Assembly (NCBI GenBank): GCA_039105265.1
Contig: JAPFFF010000009.1
Location: 3,906,001-3,970,000 of the forward strand
Source of the DNA: Tritrichomonas musculus
Taxonomy: Eukaryota; Parabasalia; Tritrichomonadida; Tritrichomonadidae
Direction of reading: 5' to 3'
Length of the DNA: 64,000 nucleotides
Each line of letters starts with the position of its first letter. Position 1 is the stretch's first letter. Below the pieces are notes generated by a model. The model was not told the DNA's origin. It saw only the letters and a list, made by a program, of their open reading frames with translations, and searched no databases. The position numbers were made by a program, and so were the translations under genes. Shown piece after piece: positions 27,826 to 36,599 of the stretch.

Positions 27826-28347
27826 TTATACAACAACATACTTCAAACATAAGTGATAAACATTAACGAGATCATTGAACTCTTTATTGTAGACCTGTTT
27901 GAAGTCAGTAACAATCTCACCATTATCTTTGATTATCTTAATGGCGTCTACCTTTTGAATGGGTGATGCTTTACCCACACAACAACCAGGGTTGTCATCA
28001 ACATATATCTCAACCTCACCATGAGTGACTGCCTTGATGATTGCTGCTAATGCTTGCTGTGGTACGATGATAGTGCGCTTACTGATGAGATTGCTGATCA
28101 ATGCTTTGTCATTGTCAAGTAGTATCTTAGCATACGTTTCAAGTATGAGTACCTTAACATCAACATCAATACTATCATGTGGTGTATCAAGTTGAACATC
28201 ACGTGTGATAACGATATCTTCTTTACCATCATCACGCTTGTTGATGAATATGTTGTTGCTAATATTGTTGTTTGATTGTGCTGCAGCTGCTGGCTCAAGA
28301 CTGACGTTTGCATTTACGCCAGTGTTTAATGGTCGCTTCTTAATCAT
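27826..28347 (-). CDS. Polinton protein of unknown function, 173 residues
   Basis: The product starts MIKKRPLNTGVNANVSLEPA, has an Asn/Ala-rich flexible head to residue 50, and a mixed alpha/beta domain with a Cys-Cys pair (DNPGCCVGKAS). It ends 18 bases from the end of the giant fibre-like gene, tail to tail. TTCAAATG at the start codon is the shared start box of this gene block. I do not recognise the family. Confidence 0.65.
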   Translation of the reverse strand: MIKKRPLNTGVNANVSLEPAAAAQSNNNISNNIFINKRDDGKEDIVITRDVQLDTPHDSIDVDVKVLILETYAKILLDNDKALISNLISKRTIIVPQQALAAIIKAVTHGEVEIYVDDNPGCCVGKASPIQKVDAIKIIKDNGEIVTDFKQVYNKEFNDLVNVYHLCLKYVVV

Positions 28348-28412
28348 TTGAATTAAACAAAAACATTTTTACACAATCTGTTAAGTTAATACACTCATGA
28401 TGTTTCGTTAAG

Positions 28413-28601
28413 TTAATATGAGTTGACATCATCTTTATACAGTATTAATTGCTTTGCATTAACCTTATTAGCTTTCCCATCAACTGCTGATAGGTTCTCT
28501 TTATGATGTGTAGCTGGGTGCTTGAACTTAGGTTGTGTGATGGGTTGTTGCTTAGTTACATGTTGTTTGTACGACATGACTTGAACACTATGTGATGACA
28601 T
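28413..28601 (-). CDS. Polinton small basic protein, 62 residues
   Basis: The first ATG is at 28601, inside TTCAAATG; the frame is open a little upstream but only through non-ATG codons. The product (MSSHSVQVMSYKQHVTKQQP) is rich in Lys, His and Gln, has no hydrophobic core and is probably unstructured. Size and charge would suit a DNA-condensing virion protein, by analogy only. Confidence 0.5.
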   Translation of the reverse strand: MSSHSVQVMSYKQHVTKQQPITQPKFKHPATHHKENLSAVDGKANKVNAKQLILYKDDVNSY

Positions 28602-28660
28602 TTGAATCAAAGCAAACAGTGATTAATGTTAAAAATGATGATGTGATTTAGTTAATTCAT

Positions 28661-30277
28661 TTATCTGCTTGTAATGTCATACGAACCCATCTCAACAACA
28701 GGTGGCATACCATTGGGTTGAACATGAATTGATATAACGGTGTCTTGTAACAATGCCATTAATGGTGGTGTTGTGTTGTTGATATATGCGTTTGCTACAT
28801 CACCATTGTCATCAATATTACGTACTTGATTAGGTAAGTCACATACTATTTCATATGTGATTGGCGTGTTTGATGTTTGACCTTGTTGGAAGGTGTTATC
28901 TGTCTCAGTTGGTAACCCAATGAAGAATGATGTACGATCATAGCTGACTCTACCAATTGATTCATCATAAGGTCGTGTATTAACTAATGATTGAACGACC
29001 TCTTTATTAAAACCTGTTTGTTCACCGTTAACATTCATAGCATTCTGACATAGTTCAATGAACATTGGATCACTACCATTTGTTGCAAATGGAATGGTTG
29101 GTACTACGCCATAACCACCACATCGCAGTTGGAAGTTGGTAAACAGTGGATTCTTAAATACAGTATGATGTGTTGCATTAAATGGAAACAGAAAGAAGAT
29201 TGAATCAACAAATCGTGGTGTGATTGTTTGAGTTGATGAACAATGACCAGCAGTTAATTGCTTACTCATCGTTGTGAATGTGAGTATCTGCGTTGGAAAG
29301 ATGAGTTCCTGTTGCGTGTAACGTTGAACGAGCGCTTGATATATATCGTTGTCAATGCCGAAGTTAGGTATGACACTATAGCAATCAGTAACTTCATATG
29401 TTCGACTTGGTGTGAATATAGTGTTACCTACAATGAGCTTATTCGCATCATTATTGTCTTTTCTAATCCATATAGTGCATTGACTGCCAGCTTGAGTAAA
29501 CTCATTAGTGATTGGTGGTAATTCAGTTAGCAATTTGTAGTTGGCTACATCATTAATCAACTCATCTGATATACCAACTGGACAATATACAAGACCTTGT
29601 ATACCAAACATAATCTTGAGTTCAAGCTTACCAGCGAATGCAGGTAGATATTTGATGTTGCTCAATGGTAAGAACCTTCGCAAGTCAATCTTAAGTGGTA
29701 TGTTAATATTATTGATTGCATTACCACCATTAGCAAGTTTAACGAAGAAACCACAACGTGCTTGATCAAATTTGCGTTTGAATATATCCTTATGACGGGC
29801 TTTAGAATAGACATCACCTCGTTTACTTGCTTCGTTATCACCACATGCAGTTAAGAATGATTCTTCTGGACCGAAGTTTTGAGTGTATATTGATATGCCA
29901 TTAGCAAGGATCTCATACTTTTCAACAGCATCCATTGCATCTTTAAAGCCAACCCATATACCATTAAAAGCATGGTTATCAACATTACTTAAGTCAGCTT
30001 GTAATGCAGTCGATAACGCACCACTAAGTCTCATATTCGCTTTGATGAAGCCATTATATATATCTGCAGTGTTATCACATGTTGGACTGATGATGAATGT
30101 GGTGAATGACCCTGCATGGATAGGTGCAGATGGACTGTATGAAGCTTGTGCATCAATGACGTACTTCTTATTGGTATCTGACATGGCGATTGCATTATCA
30201 ACTACATCAAAGTAGCTTGCAACTTGAGTGTTAACTTCAGCTGATGTCTTGTGTAGGACTTCTGCGTTGAATGTCAT
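28661..30277 (-). CDS. Polinton major capsid protein (double jelly roll)
   Basis: The 538-residue product sits in the capsid/packaging block and has the size and beta-rich texture of Polinton major capsid proteins. A recognisable stretch is IPLKIDLRRFLPLSNIKYLP with a following FAGKLELKIMF near residues 188-225, the strand pattern typical of the first jelly roll. There is no signal peptide or membrane segment. Trimers of such proteins build icosahedral shells in related viruses. The family assignment rests on pattern and context rather than a search. Confidence 0.8.
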   Translation of the reverse strand: MTFNAEVLHKTSAEVNTQVASYFDVVDNAIAMSDTNKKYVIDAQASYSPSAPIHAGSFTTFIISPTCDNTADIYNGFIKANMRLSGALSTALQADLSNVDNHAFNGIWVGFKDAMDAVEKYEILANGISIYTQNFGPEESFLTACGDNEASKRGDVYSKARHKDIFKRKFDQARCGFFVKLANGGNAINNINIPLKIDLRRFLPLSNIKYLPAFAGKLELKIMFGIQGLVYCPVGISDELINDVANYKLLTELPPITNEFTQAGSQCTIWIRKDNNDANKLIVGNTIFTPSRTYEVTDCYSVIPNFGIDNDIYQALVQRYTQQELIFPTQILTFTTMSKQLTAGHCSSTQTITPRFVDSIFFLFPFNATHHTVFKNPLFTNFQLRCGGYGVVPTIPFATNGSDPMFIELCQNAMNVNGEQTGFNKEVVQSLVNTRPYDESIGRVSYDRTSFFIGLPTETDNTFQQGQTSNTPITYEIVCDLPNQVRNIDDNGDVANAYINNTTPPLMALLQDTVISIHVQPNGMPPVVEMGSYDITSR

Positions 30278-30312
30278 TTGGATGTATTAAAAATACGAAT
30301 GTATTACATAAG

Positions 30313-31002
30313 CTATCGTCGAATGCGCGATCTAAACGATGGTGTTGATTCAATGACATCAGGTGGTTCTTGTGGTGGGTCATGAGATGGATCATGTGGT
30401 GATTCATGTGGTGGGTCATGTATATCATCAGTTGGTAATAGATCAGGTACGTACTTACTTCGTATGCGTGGCTTTGATAATTCTTTATTAACGACATGTT
30501 TAATGTATTGTTTTTGTTCACGCTTGAAGCGATCATTACGTAGCTCTTCACCTAATGAACGTAGCTGTTCAAGTATCTCTAAGTTAATGGTTGTATCATG
30601 TGTGGCAACTTGATGTGGTGGTGATGTTGTATGTTGTGTTGAATGTTGCTTGTCTCTATTAGGTATGCGTGTTGGTGTATGCATAGGTTGTGCTTCCTCA
30701 TGTTGTGATGGTTCATCGATGCAGTTATCATTGAGACAAGCACTTGAGTCAGCATTGGAGTTGACACTTGAGTTGACATTTGAGTTGGCACTTGAGTTGG
30801 CATTGGGGTAAGCACTTGATTCAAGCATACCATTGAGGTTGTCTGATGATTTATCTCTATGAATGAGTGGTTGCTTTCGTTGTTTAACAATGTACTTACC
30901 CTCTTTCTTAGTAGGGAACACTTCATATTGTTCATCATCAATGCCTTGCAACCAACGTTGAATGATTTGATTGCGCTTCATGCCAGTAACATATTTGGAC
31001 AT
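30313..31002 (-). CDS. Polinton low-complexity protein, 229 residues
   Basis: The first ATG is at 31002, within TTCAAATG. The head (MSKYVTGMKRNQIIQRWLQG) is helical and basic. The middle has imperfect NSSANSNVNSSVNS-type repeats, then a helical stretch (ILEQLRSLGEELRNDRFKRE) and a Pro/His/Asp-rich tail with DPPHESPHDP repeats and a basic end. It lies directly upstream of the capsid gene, 35 bases away, which fits an assembly or scaffold role. No domain recognised. Confidence 0.6.
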   Translation of the reverse strand: MSKYVTGMKRNQIIQRWLQGIDDEQYEVFPTKKEGKYIVKQRKQPLIHRDKSSDNLNGMLESSAYPNANSSANSNVNSSVNSNADSSACLNDNCIDEPSQHEEAQPMHTPTRIPNRDKQHSTQHTTSPPHQVATHDTTINLEILEQLRSLGEELRNDRFKREQKQYIKHVVNKELSKPRIRSKYVPDLLPTDDIHDPPHESPHDPSHDPPQEPPDVIESTPSFRSRIRR

Positions 31003-31035
31003 TTGAAATACACAAAAATAAAAAGTCAATAATGT

Positions 31036-31251
31036 TCACTTACGTGATGATTTGCGTTTATTACTTGACTTTGATTTGCGACTATTACTTGACTTTATAT
31101 ATGGTGCGGTTACATCATGTGTGTTAGTATTAGCATAATATTGTTTGGTATTTGATCTAGGTCTAGTTACTTCATTATACATCGTACCAGGTCCAGATAC
31201 GATAACTGAATTGTTCGATCTATATGCATTAGTTCTTGTGTTGAAACTCAT
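31036..31251 (-). CDS. Polinton small basic protein, 71 residues
   Basis: A short frame between two virion-type genes, 33 and 10 bases from its neighbours. The product starts MSFNTRTNAYRSNNSVIVSG and ends in a Ser/Lys/Arg-rich tail (NSRKSKSSNKRKSSRK). The basic tail suggests nucleic-acid binding, possibly a core protein. Confidence 0.6.
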   Translation of the reverse strand: MSFNTRTNAYRSNNSVIVSGPGTMYNEVTRPRSNTKQYYANTNTHDVTAPYIKSSNSRKSKSSNKRKSSRK

Positions 31252-31261
31252 TTACACCTCG

Positions 31262-31666
31262 TTAAACACTTCTAAATGGTACTGCGTTGTGTGTTCTCTT
31301 ACGTGAGTCAGCTGCTGCTTGTGCTGATGGCGATCCACTTGGTTTCAACTCACCACGTGCAAACTGTTCACTGATTTTAACTAGCTTATCTGTGACTGAC
31401 CCCTTTGGCATGTGACTGAATATATTGGCACCTGCTGTAGTGATTGCACCTAACGTTGGATTGAATGCTGTTGCAAATGGTGTGATAGCGTGTAGTATAT
31501 TGCCAACTGCTTTAGGATTGTTCATAGCATAGTTCTTTGCACCAACCAATCCCTTCTTAGTAGCGTTCCATATGCGGTGTGCTACGTTCTTTGCACCAGT
31601 CAATCCTTGATGAATATCGCTTTTTAATCTGTTCCATCCACTGGTAATGAAATTTTTGAATCCCAT
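31262..31666 (-). CDS. Polinton small virion-type protein with amphipathic helix
   Basis: The 134-residue product starts MGFKNFITSGWNRLKSDIHQ, giving an amphipathic helix and a Gly at position 2 that could be myristoylated. Ala/Gly-rich hydrophobic segments follow (residues 50-85) and the C-terminus is basic (DSRKRTHNA). The layout recalls membrane-acting minor virion proteins such as adenovirus protein VI, but similarity is only in character. It is 12 bases downstream of the packaging ATPase. Confidence 0.6.
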   Translation of the reverse strand: MGFKNFITSGWNRLKSDIHQGLTGAKNVAHRIWNATKKGLVGAKNYAMNNPKAVGNILHAITPFATAFNPTLGAITTAGANIFSHMPKGSVTDKLVKISEQFARGELKPSGSPSAQAAADSRKRTHNAVPFRSV

Positions 31667-31678
31667 GTTTGTAATTCA

Positions 31679-32542
31679 TTAAACTTCAAAGTGTGATTGA
31701 TTGGATGTGATATTGATTATGAATTTATCGTGTTGGCCTTTATGATTGAGGTATGCTTCTGTAGTTGATTTAATGTCAAGATTGTTAGGTGTTTGCTGTA
31801 GCATTGATGTGAAATCCTCTTTACTGAAGCCACTATAGCATATGATGTCAGTAGCTAAACGTTTAACGTTGAGATGAACGAATCGAAGTGTTTGCACTGC
31901 TATGATACAGGTTAAGTTGTAGTGACGTGTTTTAGTGAGTAAACGACATAGTTCACTGTTGCCATTCTTAAGTAGTGGTGATCCAGCTGCATCATCAAGT
32001 ACTAGTAATGTGTTGTATGGGTATGAAGCTGTTTGATATTTAACTAGCTTATTTGCTATGTATGCAATCCTATCTTCAATCTCACTTAATGAATGCTTTG
32101 AAATGATTCTTGCCATCTCCTCATTGGTGTCAACCATTTTTGATAACACATGTTTAACCATAGCGTAGTACTTGAGTTTGCGTTTGAGATGACGCTTGAG
32201 ATATGGCAATAGATGTTCTTCTTTGATGTATTCAATGGGTGTCTTAACGTTTTTGGATAGTACTTCAGCTGTCTTATCAAGTTTGCCCGACGTTGAACAG
32301 AAGATGATCTTACTATAGTATGGCTTAGCAAATAGTCGTTCAGTTATCATGATGTGTGACCATATCCAGAATGATTTACCAGCGCCCATCTTACCAATTA
32401 AAAAGTAGATACCATTTGATGAGAATGGATACTCTTCACTTAGTGGTTTAATCAATGCCATCTCAATATCACGTTGGTTTTTACGTAACGACTCTTGAAT
32501 AAGATGTTTAACTTCATTCATAACGTTTTTATGTTGACTCAT
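31679..32542 (-). CDS. Polinton packaging ATPase (FtsK/HerA, A32-like)
   Basis: The 287-residue product has a Walker A motif GKMGAGKS (residues 50-57), a Walker B motif TLLVLDD (178-184) and a downstream IAVQT segment, the usual order for A32-like genome-packaging ATPases. It would pump element DNA into capsids. It starts in ATCAAATG, 6 bases after the integrase stop, and is followed by small virion-type genes. Confidence 0.92.
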   Translation of the reverse strand: MSQHKNVMNEVKHLIQESLRKNQRDIEMALIKPLSEEYPFSSNGIYFLIGKMGAGKSFWIWSHIMITERLFAKPYYSKIIFCSTSGKLDKTAEVLSKNVKTPIEYIKEEHLLPYLKRHLKRKLKYYAMVKHVLSKMVDTNEEMARIISKHSLSEIEDRIAYIANKLVKYQTASYPYNTLLVLDDAAGSPLLKNGNSELCRLLTKTRHYNLTCIIAVQTLRFVHLNVKRLATDIICYSGFSKEDFTSMLQQTPNNLDIKSTTEAYLNHKGQHDKFIINITSNQSHFEV

Positions 32543-32548
32543 TTGATA

Positions 32549-33646
32549 TTAGATGAACTTCTTAATGTGATCTGGTATGGTCTTACGTTTAAGCCAGTAC
32601 TGTCGTTCCATTGTTGAGAGCTTAGTTGGGTGACCTTCACGCATGTTCTTAGATGGGATAGTGTCTTTCATTGTTGAACCATTGCCAAGATCATATATGA
32701 TATGGTATGTGTCTTTTGATTTGTTATATGATGTGATTGATTTAACCACACCACGTTTGCCATCATCAAGTGTGGTTGCTAATGGAATGTTGCTAGTTGC
32801 TTTAATGAGTTTGTAACCTGGCATTGTATTGACAGATCCATCTGTAGATCGTATCAAGAATTGGTTACCATCATTAGAATCAACTATGTATGCAACTTTA
32901 GATAGGTTCGAACGATGTTTAACGAATGGATTTGCATCAAACACTATCCTAACTCTGTCACCTGGTTTGAAATCATATGGATTAACTTGATGTTCCATCT
33001 CATGTATGTATGTTAACTCGTCATCTTGAGTGATATCATTGGGTGACTTGTTATGTAGTGAACCATGTGGCATGTCATTGTATGAGTCAACTATCTGTAG
33101 TACACTTAGCTTTGGTTGATTGAATCGCATATCACGTATCGTTCTCATGAAGCGGTTGATAATACCAAGCTTGTTATGATCGTTATCGGTTGTGGTTGTA
33201 TATATGATGTTATGTTGTTGCATGAAGTCAAGCACAGTGTTTGATAAATAAGCAGCATCCTCATCTGACATAATGGCTTTGCATTGAGGTTCGACTTTGA
33301 TGAACTCATTAAGTGCTCTATGTATTTCATTAGCACCCTTACCGTGTATCATATAAGCATATGCTTTACGTGTGTTGATGTTGATAAGTATTAAGTAGTT
33401 AGGTTGGCCTGCTGCTTTATGATCAATGAACGTGTCCATTTGAAATGCATGTGGTAGCTTCGAATATATATGCATGAACTTAGGTTTGGGCTTGCGTTGA
33501 TCGTGTACAACCATTGTGTTGAGATAGTGTTTAGCTTCATCATCAGTGAAACCATAACGATTGGCTATGCGTTTGAATTTAGGTAGGGACTTGGTGGGGT
33601 ACTTAGCATAGACTTCATTAATGGTATTGAACTTGACTCTACTCAT
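32549..33646 (-). CDS. Polinton retrovirus-like integrase
   Basis: The 365-residue product has an N-terminal helical region, an RNase H-fold core with Asp residues in FQMDTFID (D71) and IMSDEDAAYLS (D128), and a later conserved helix (IINRFMRTIRDMR). A C-terminal SH3-like domain follows (YDFKPGDRVRIVF and on, about residues 220-285). The enzyme joins the element ends to target DNA, producing the short target duplication. It is the third gene from the right end and starts in ATCAAATG. Confidence 0.9.
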   Translation of the reverse strand: MSRVKFNTINEVYAKYPTKSLPKFKRIANRYGFTDDEAKHYLNTMVVHDQRKPKPKFMHIYSKLPHAFQMDTFIDHKAAGQPNYLILININTRKAYAYMIHGKGANEIHRALNEFIKVEPQCKAIMSDEDAAYLSNTVLDFMQQHNIIYTTTTDNDHNKLGIINRFMRTIRDMRFNQPKLSVLQIVDSYNDMPHGSLHNKSPNDITQDDELTYIHEMEHQVNPYDFKPGDRVRIVFDANPFVKHRSNLSKVAYIVDSNDGNQFLIRSTDGSVNTMPGYKLIKATSNIPLATTLDDGKRGVVKSITSYNKSKDTYHIIYDLGNGSTMKDTIPSKNMREGHPTKLSTMERQYWLKRKTIPDHIKKFI

Positions 33647-33672
33647 TTGATCAATGCAAAGTAAAAATGTTA

Positions 33673-34893
33673 TTAAGTATATATTAACTTACGATTCTGT
33701 AAGAATACCATATCGATTGTAAATACAAGATGATCATTAAATGAAACTGGAACAGTAATCTCATTTCTATCATAAAAGTCAATCCAGAATTTATCATCAT
33801 TGTCATTCAACTTATAGTATTTAATTGGTGTATACATTTCGTTGGTTCTACCAATGAGGTTGTGATTAGATTGACTAGCAAATGATGCAGCTACTTCACA
33901 TTGAGGGGTTAACATTACATTTTTGAATGATAATTCTCGATGAAACTTAATTATATCATGTAAATCAACACGGTCATCATCATCAAGGTCAAAATAACAC
34001 GCTGTATCAAAATCGAACCTATCATTTGGTGTACCATCATCGTGGTAAGTAAAATCAAGTTCATCTTGTTGCAGTTTGCTAATATATAATGGTTCATCTT
34101 CAAGATCGCCCCATTCATAGAGCTTTTTATATGTAACATCATCATTTCTAGCTGTCATCATAAAATCAATGTAGTATTCATGATTTTTACCAGTGAAAGA
34201 TAGTAATGTTGTATCAACTATGTCTTTAATTATATCTATGTCACTATCAACGTCGAGATAGAATGGTATATCATTACGTAAACACATGAGATAGTAATCA
34301 TCCTTATCTTTATTCAACTGTTCAATTGATTCAATCTGTCTAGCTTTAAATTCAGCCTCATCTTCATTATCATCATTAGTTGCTGTGATTATAGCATCGT
34401 AAAGTTTATTGTATATGCTTTCATCTTTAATTGTATCGATTAAATCTGCAATAAAATCATCTAGTTTATCAAATATGTCGTGACAATAATTAATCTTGAA
34501 TACTCTACAATCATCTCTATCCAAACGATCAACCACGTCTTGTATCTGTACATCATCAAGATTACTAGGATTATCATGAGGGTAAATCATACTGGCCATA
34601 TTATCGAATTTATCCTTTCTATATTTGCGAATGTATAGTGTGAAGTTTAATTGCATGGATGTTTTTACAGTGATTTTCATGTTACGTACACCAATAATCT
34701 TCTCACCTACATCAGATGTAAGCCATTCAGGTGGATACTTAAAATATATACGATTAAAATGATTAGAACCATTAGTAAAGTAACATTCATTCCCATTTAT
34801 TATGCATGATAGTGAATCATTAGATGAATTATATACTGTTTCAATAGGTAATGGTACTGTTTCACTTGGCGGAGCATCACGTCGGTATGCCAT
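33673..34893 (-). CDS. Polinton protein of unknown function, probable minor capsid type
   Basis: The 406-residue product is the first gene inside the right terminal repeat. It starts MAYRRDAPPSETVPLPIETV and has a beta-rich first 100 residues, a long acidic helical middle (many Asp and Glu) and a beta-rich end (KYYKLNDNDDKFWIDFYDRN). The end resembles the closing strands of capsid-associated proteins in this element class. Which virion part it forms is inference. It starts in ATCAAATG. Confidence 0.65.
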   Translation of the reverse strand: MAYRRDAPPSETVPLPIETVYNSSNDSLSCIINGNECYFTNGSNHFNRIYFKYPPEWLTSDVGEKIIGVRNMKITVKTSMQLNFTLYIRKYRKDKFDNMASMIYPHDNPSNLDDVQIQDVVDRLDRDDCRVFKINYCHDIFDKLDDFIADLIDTIKDESIYNKLYDAIITATNDDNEDEAEFKARQIESIEQLNKDKDDYYLMCLRNDIPFYLDVDSDIDIIKDIVDTTLLSFTGKNHEYYIDFMMTARNDDVTYKKLYEWGDLEDEPLYISKLQQDELDFTYHDDGTPNDRFDFDTACYFDLDDDDRVDLHDIIKFHRELSFKNVMLTPQCEVAASFASQSNHNLIGRTNEMYTPIKYYKLNDNDDKFWIDFYDRNEITVPVSFNDHLVFTIDMVFLQNRKLIYT

Positions 34894-34911
34894 TTGATGT
34901 TACTTAAACAC

Positions 34912-35193
34912 TTTACAGTTGAACCATGTTATGTGAACCGTTGTGTGACGTGATATGTGGCGTGTGACATGAGGTGATGACATGAGGTGGTGACATGAGT
35001 TTAACGTGAGGTGATAACATGAGGTGGTGACATGAGGTGGTGACATGAGTTTAACGTGAGGTGACGTGTTAAGTTTTGATATGAGGTTTCACATTGAAAG
35101 TGCTATGATCTAGAAATGTCAATAGGTATGGAGTTTCATCTTAAGGGGGGCAGATGATACGTAGTATCAGACGCCACCCTTAGGGTATCTACT
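34912..35193 (-). repeat. Right terminal inverted repeat, 282 bp
   Basis: This is the reverse complement of 12994-13275, identical by eye, ending in GGGTATCTACT. It contains the same internal array of short repeats. Confidence 0.95.
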
Positions 35194-35198
35194 AATGA
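35194..35198. repeat. Right target-site duplication of the Polinton
   Basis: AATGA directly follows the right terminal repeat and matches 12989-12993. Confidence 0.6.
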
Positions 35199-35693
35199 TG
35201 TCTTCAAAAAGAAGGGGAAGACCTAGAAAAAAAAACTCCTTCATGATTGCTGTAGAATGTTTAGAAAACACAAAATTACTAATGAACTCGTTGATTGATA
35301 AAGAAGTTTTCAAATCGAAAAATATTCACGCAAGAACTTCCATTTAGCTAAGATTGGGACGAAGTCAACCTCAAACTCGGCTATTTATTCGAAAAACTCA
35401 TTAATCTCAGGAAAGAATTCAACTTATCTATATTTGCACCTGCTGATTTTGAATCAAATTTTAATGATGAATGTTTATCAGATTTTAATGATGAAGCTTT
35501 TATGAAAAAGAATAAAGATTTACTAAAAGAATTGCCAGCTCATCCTAATAAATTTAAAGAGTATCATTTTAACCCAAAAAATGATGCTAATGAATATCTC
35601 CAATTAACGCCAGCCAAAGAAAATAAGCAAGTTATACAATCATTTAAAGAATGGAAGGAACAAGAATCTTCACAGAAAGAAGTAGTTGATTGA
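35195..35693 (+). pseudogene. Broken AT-hook protein gene beside the Polinton
   Basis: Reading begins at the ATG at 35195, inside the target duplication, and gives MMSSKRRGRPRKKNSFMIAV, an AT-hook-like basic head, for 50 codons to TAG at 35347. A coding-like frame then resumes (DEVNLKLGYLFEKLINLRKE near 35352) and continues open to TGA at 35693, with an acidic middle and a KEWKEQESSQ tail. At least one stop and frame change separate the parts. The Polinton sits exactly at the start codon, so it probably cut this gene off from its promoter, or the gene was already dead. Family unknown. Confidence 0.5.
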
Positions 35694-35858
35694 ATAATTA
35701 ACAGTCTTCTTAGACACAAAACTAATTGGTGTATTTATTTTACTAAATTGACTAATGTTGGTAGAGAACTTATATTTAAGCCTTTGAAGCATTTCTTTCA
35801 GAAACATATTTTAATTCTTTCATTTATTGGAAAATACAAATTACAATTGAAAGTTAAT

Positions 35859-35894
35859 GGACAGAGACATACAAATAGCGATTTTGCTCTGTCC
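35859..35894. repeat. 8-bp hairpin GGACAGAG/CTCTGTCC
   Basis: GGACAGAG at 35859-35866 and its exact reverse complement at 35887-35894 form a stem with a 20-base loop, next to the A run. It could be the end of a small insertion; no partner copy is visible in the window. Confidence 0.5.
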
Positions 35895-35921
35895 GTTTTT
35901 TATAGTCATTAACAATTTGTT

Positions 35922-35922
<1 letters not shown>

Positions 35923-35976
<54 letters not shown>
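35923..35976. repeat. 54-base poly(A) run
   Basis: An unbroken run of A, by far the longest homopolymer in the window. It lies within the hAT-like relic. It may be slippage in dead DNA, the tail of an inserted copy, or an assembly effect; length is unreliable at such runs. Confidence 0.8.
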
Positions 35977-35980
<4 letters not shown>

Positions 35981-36599
35981 AATTTGGACCATTATCTGTG
36001 CATTTCGCAAATACGGTCACTCCCTTTTGCTTAAGGCAGTTGATGACGCTTATGATTGCCTTTTTCAAGTAAGCCACATTTGAGACTTGTATATGCAAAA
36101 TCTAAAAATGCTGGATTACACCAGGCATGAAAACAGCAAATACATAGCACGGAGCTGACCATGTAGTCATTCCATCAGCAATTAATGATACTATCTTGTT
36201 TTATAAACTAGTATAAGTTTTTGAAGATATTTCATCTGAATATAATTGAATTGCTTTTCTTAATTTACATTGAGTTGGGAGATCTTCTTTTTTAACATTA
36301 AAAATGTATATAATTAAATAAAATATGTTTCCCTAACTTGTGAAATTGATATATTGGTACCAATTATCATTTCATTCAGACTTTTTAAGGAATCTGGTAT
36401 AATTTCGACCCTTTTACTTCTTCATTGAAAGTTTTTCTTTTGAAACTATCGATTTTCTTTTGTGACGTGACCAATGTTCTTGAACAAATTTGTATATGTG
36501 AGTTATGAGACTTGTGGTTACGAAAATAGATACCACAATGAGTGCATTTAACAGTATAAATCCTATGACAGCTGATTATTCCTATACATTTATAAAAAT

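Larger units (their letters stand above)
28345..34898 (-). promoter_or_regulatory. Repeated TCAAATG start box of the leftward gene block
   Basis: The start codons at 28347, 28601, 31002, 32542, 33646 and 34893 are each preceded directly by (A/T)TCAA, making (A/T)TCAAATG; the capsid gene at 30277 has ATCCAAATG. If TCA is the initiator, as in the host, transcripts would begin two bases before the ATG. The two small genes at 31251 and 31666 lack the box and may be read from the upstream promoter. Confidence 0.6.
12994..35193. mobile_element. Maverick/Polinton, 22.2 kb, looks whole
   Basis: The element is bounded by 282-bp terminal inverted repeats beginning AGTAGATACCC and a short target duplication. 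It encodes the Polinton hallmark set: protein-primed DNA polymerase B, retrovirus-like integrase, FtsK/HerA-type packaging ATPase and a double-jelly-roll major capsid protein, plus a very large fibre-like protein, a basic bZIP-like protein and several small proteins. Genes at the left end (13.3-19.9 kb) and the giant gene point right; the capsid/packaging block (27.8-34.9 kb) points left in a tight array. Base composition is visibly richer in G and C than the host DNA. Genes appear uninterrupted and the terminal repeats show no difference by eye, so insertion looks recent. Confidence 0.97.
35850..36570 (-). mobile_element. Relic of a BED-finger, hAT-like DNA transposon
   Basis: Leftward from about 36570, broken frames spell a zinc-finger-like KCTHCGIYFRNHKSHNSHIQ followed by Cys, then LPTQCKLRKAIQLYSDEIS, then SLIADGMTTWSAPCYVFAVF, then LKQKGVTVFAKCTDNGPNF. 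The order BED finger, DGxT-type block and TDNGxN block fits hAT or DUF659-type transposases. Stops and frame changes are spread along it, and a 54-base A run breaks it after TDNGPNF. Not functional. Confidence 0.5.

Noticed and set aside
32549-33646. Integrase taken as part of an LTR retrotransposon
   Set aside because: There is no reverse transcriptase, gag or LTR pair; the gene lies within the Polinton gene block.
35841-36098. Phe-rich minus-strand frame and Lys-rich plus-strand frame across the A run
   Set aside because: They come from the 54-base homopolymer inside a dead transposon.
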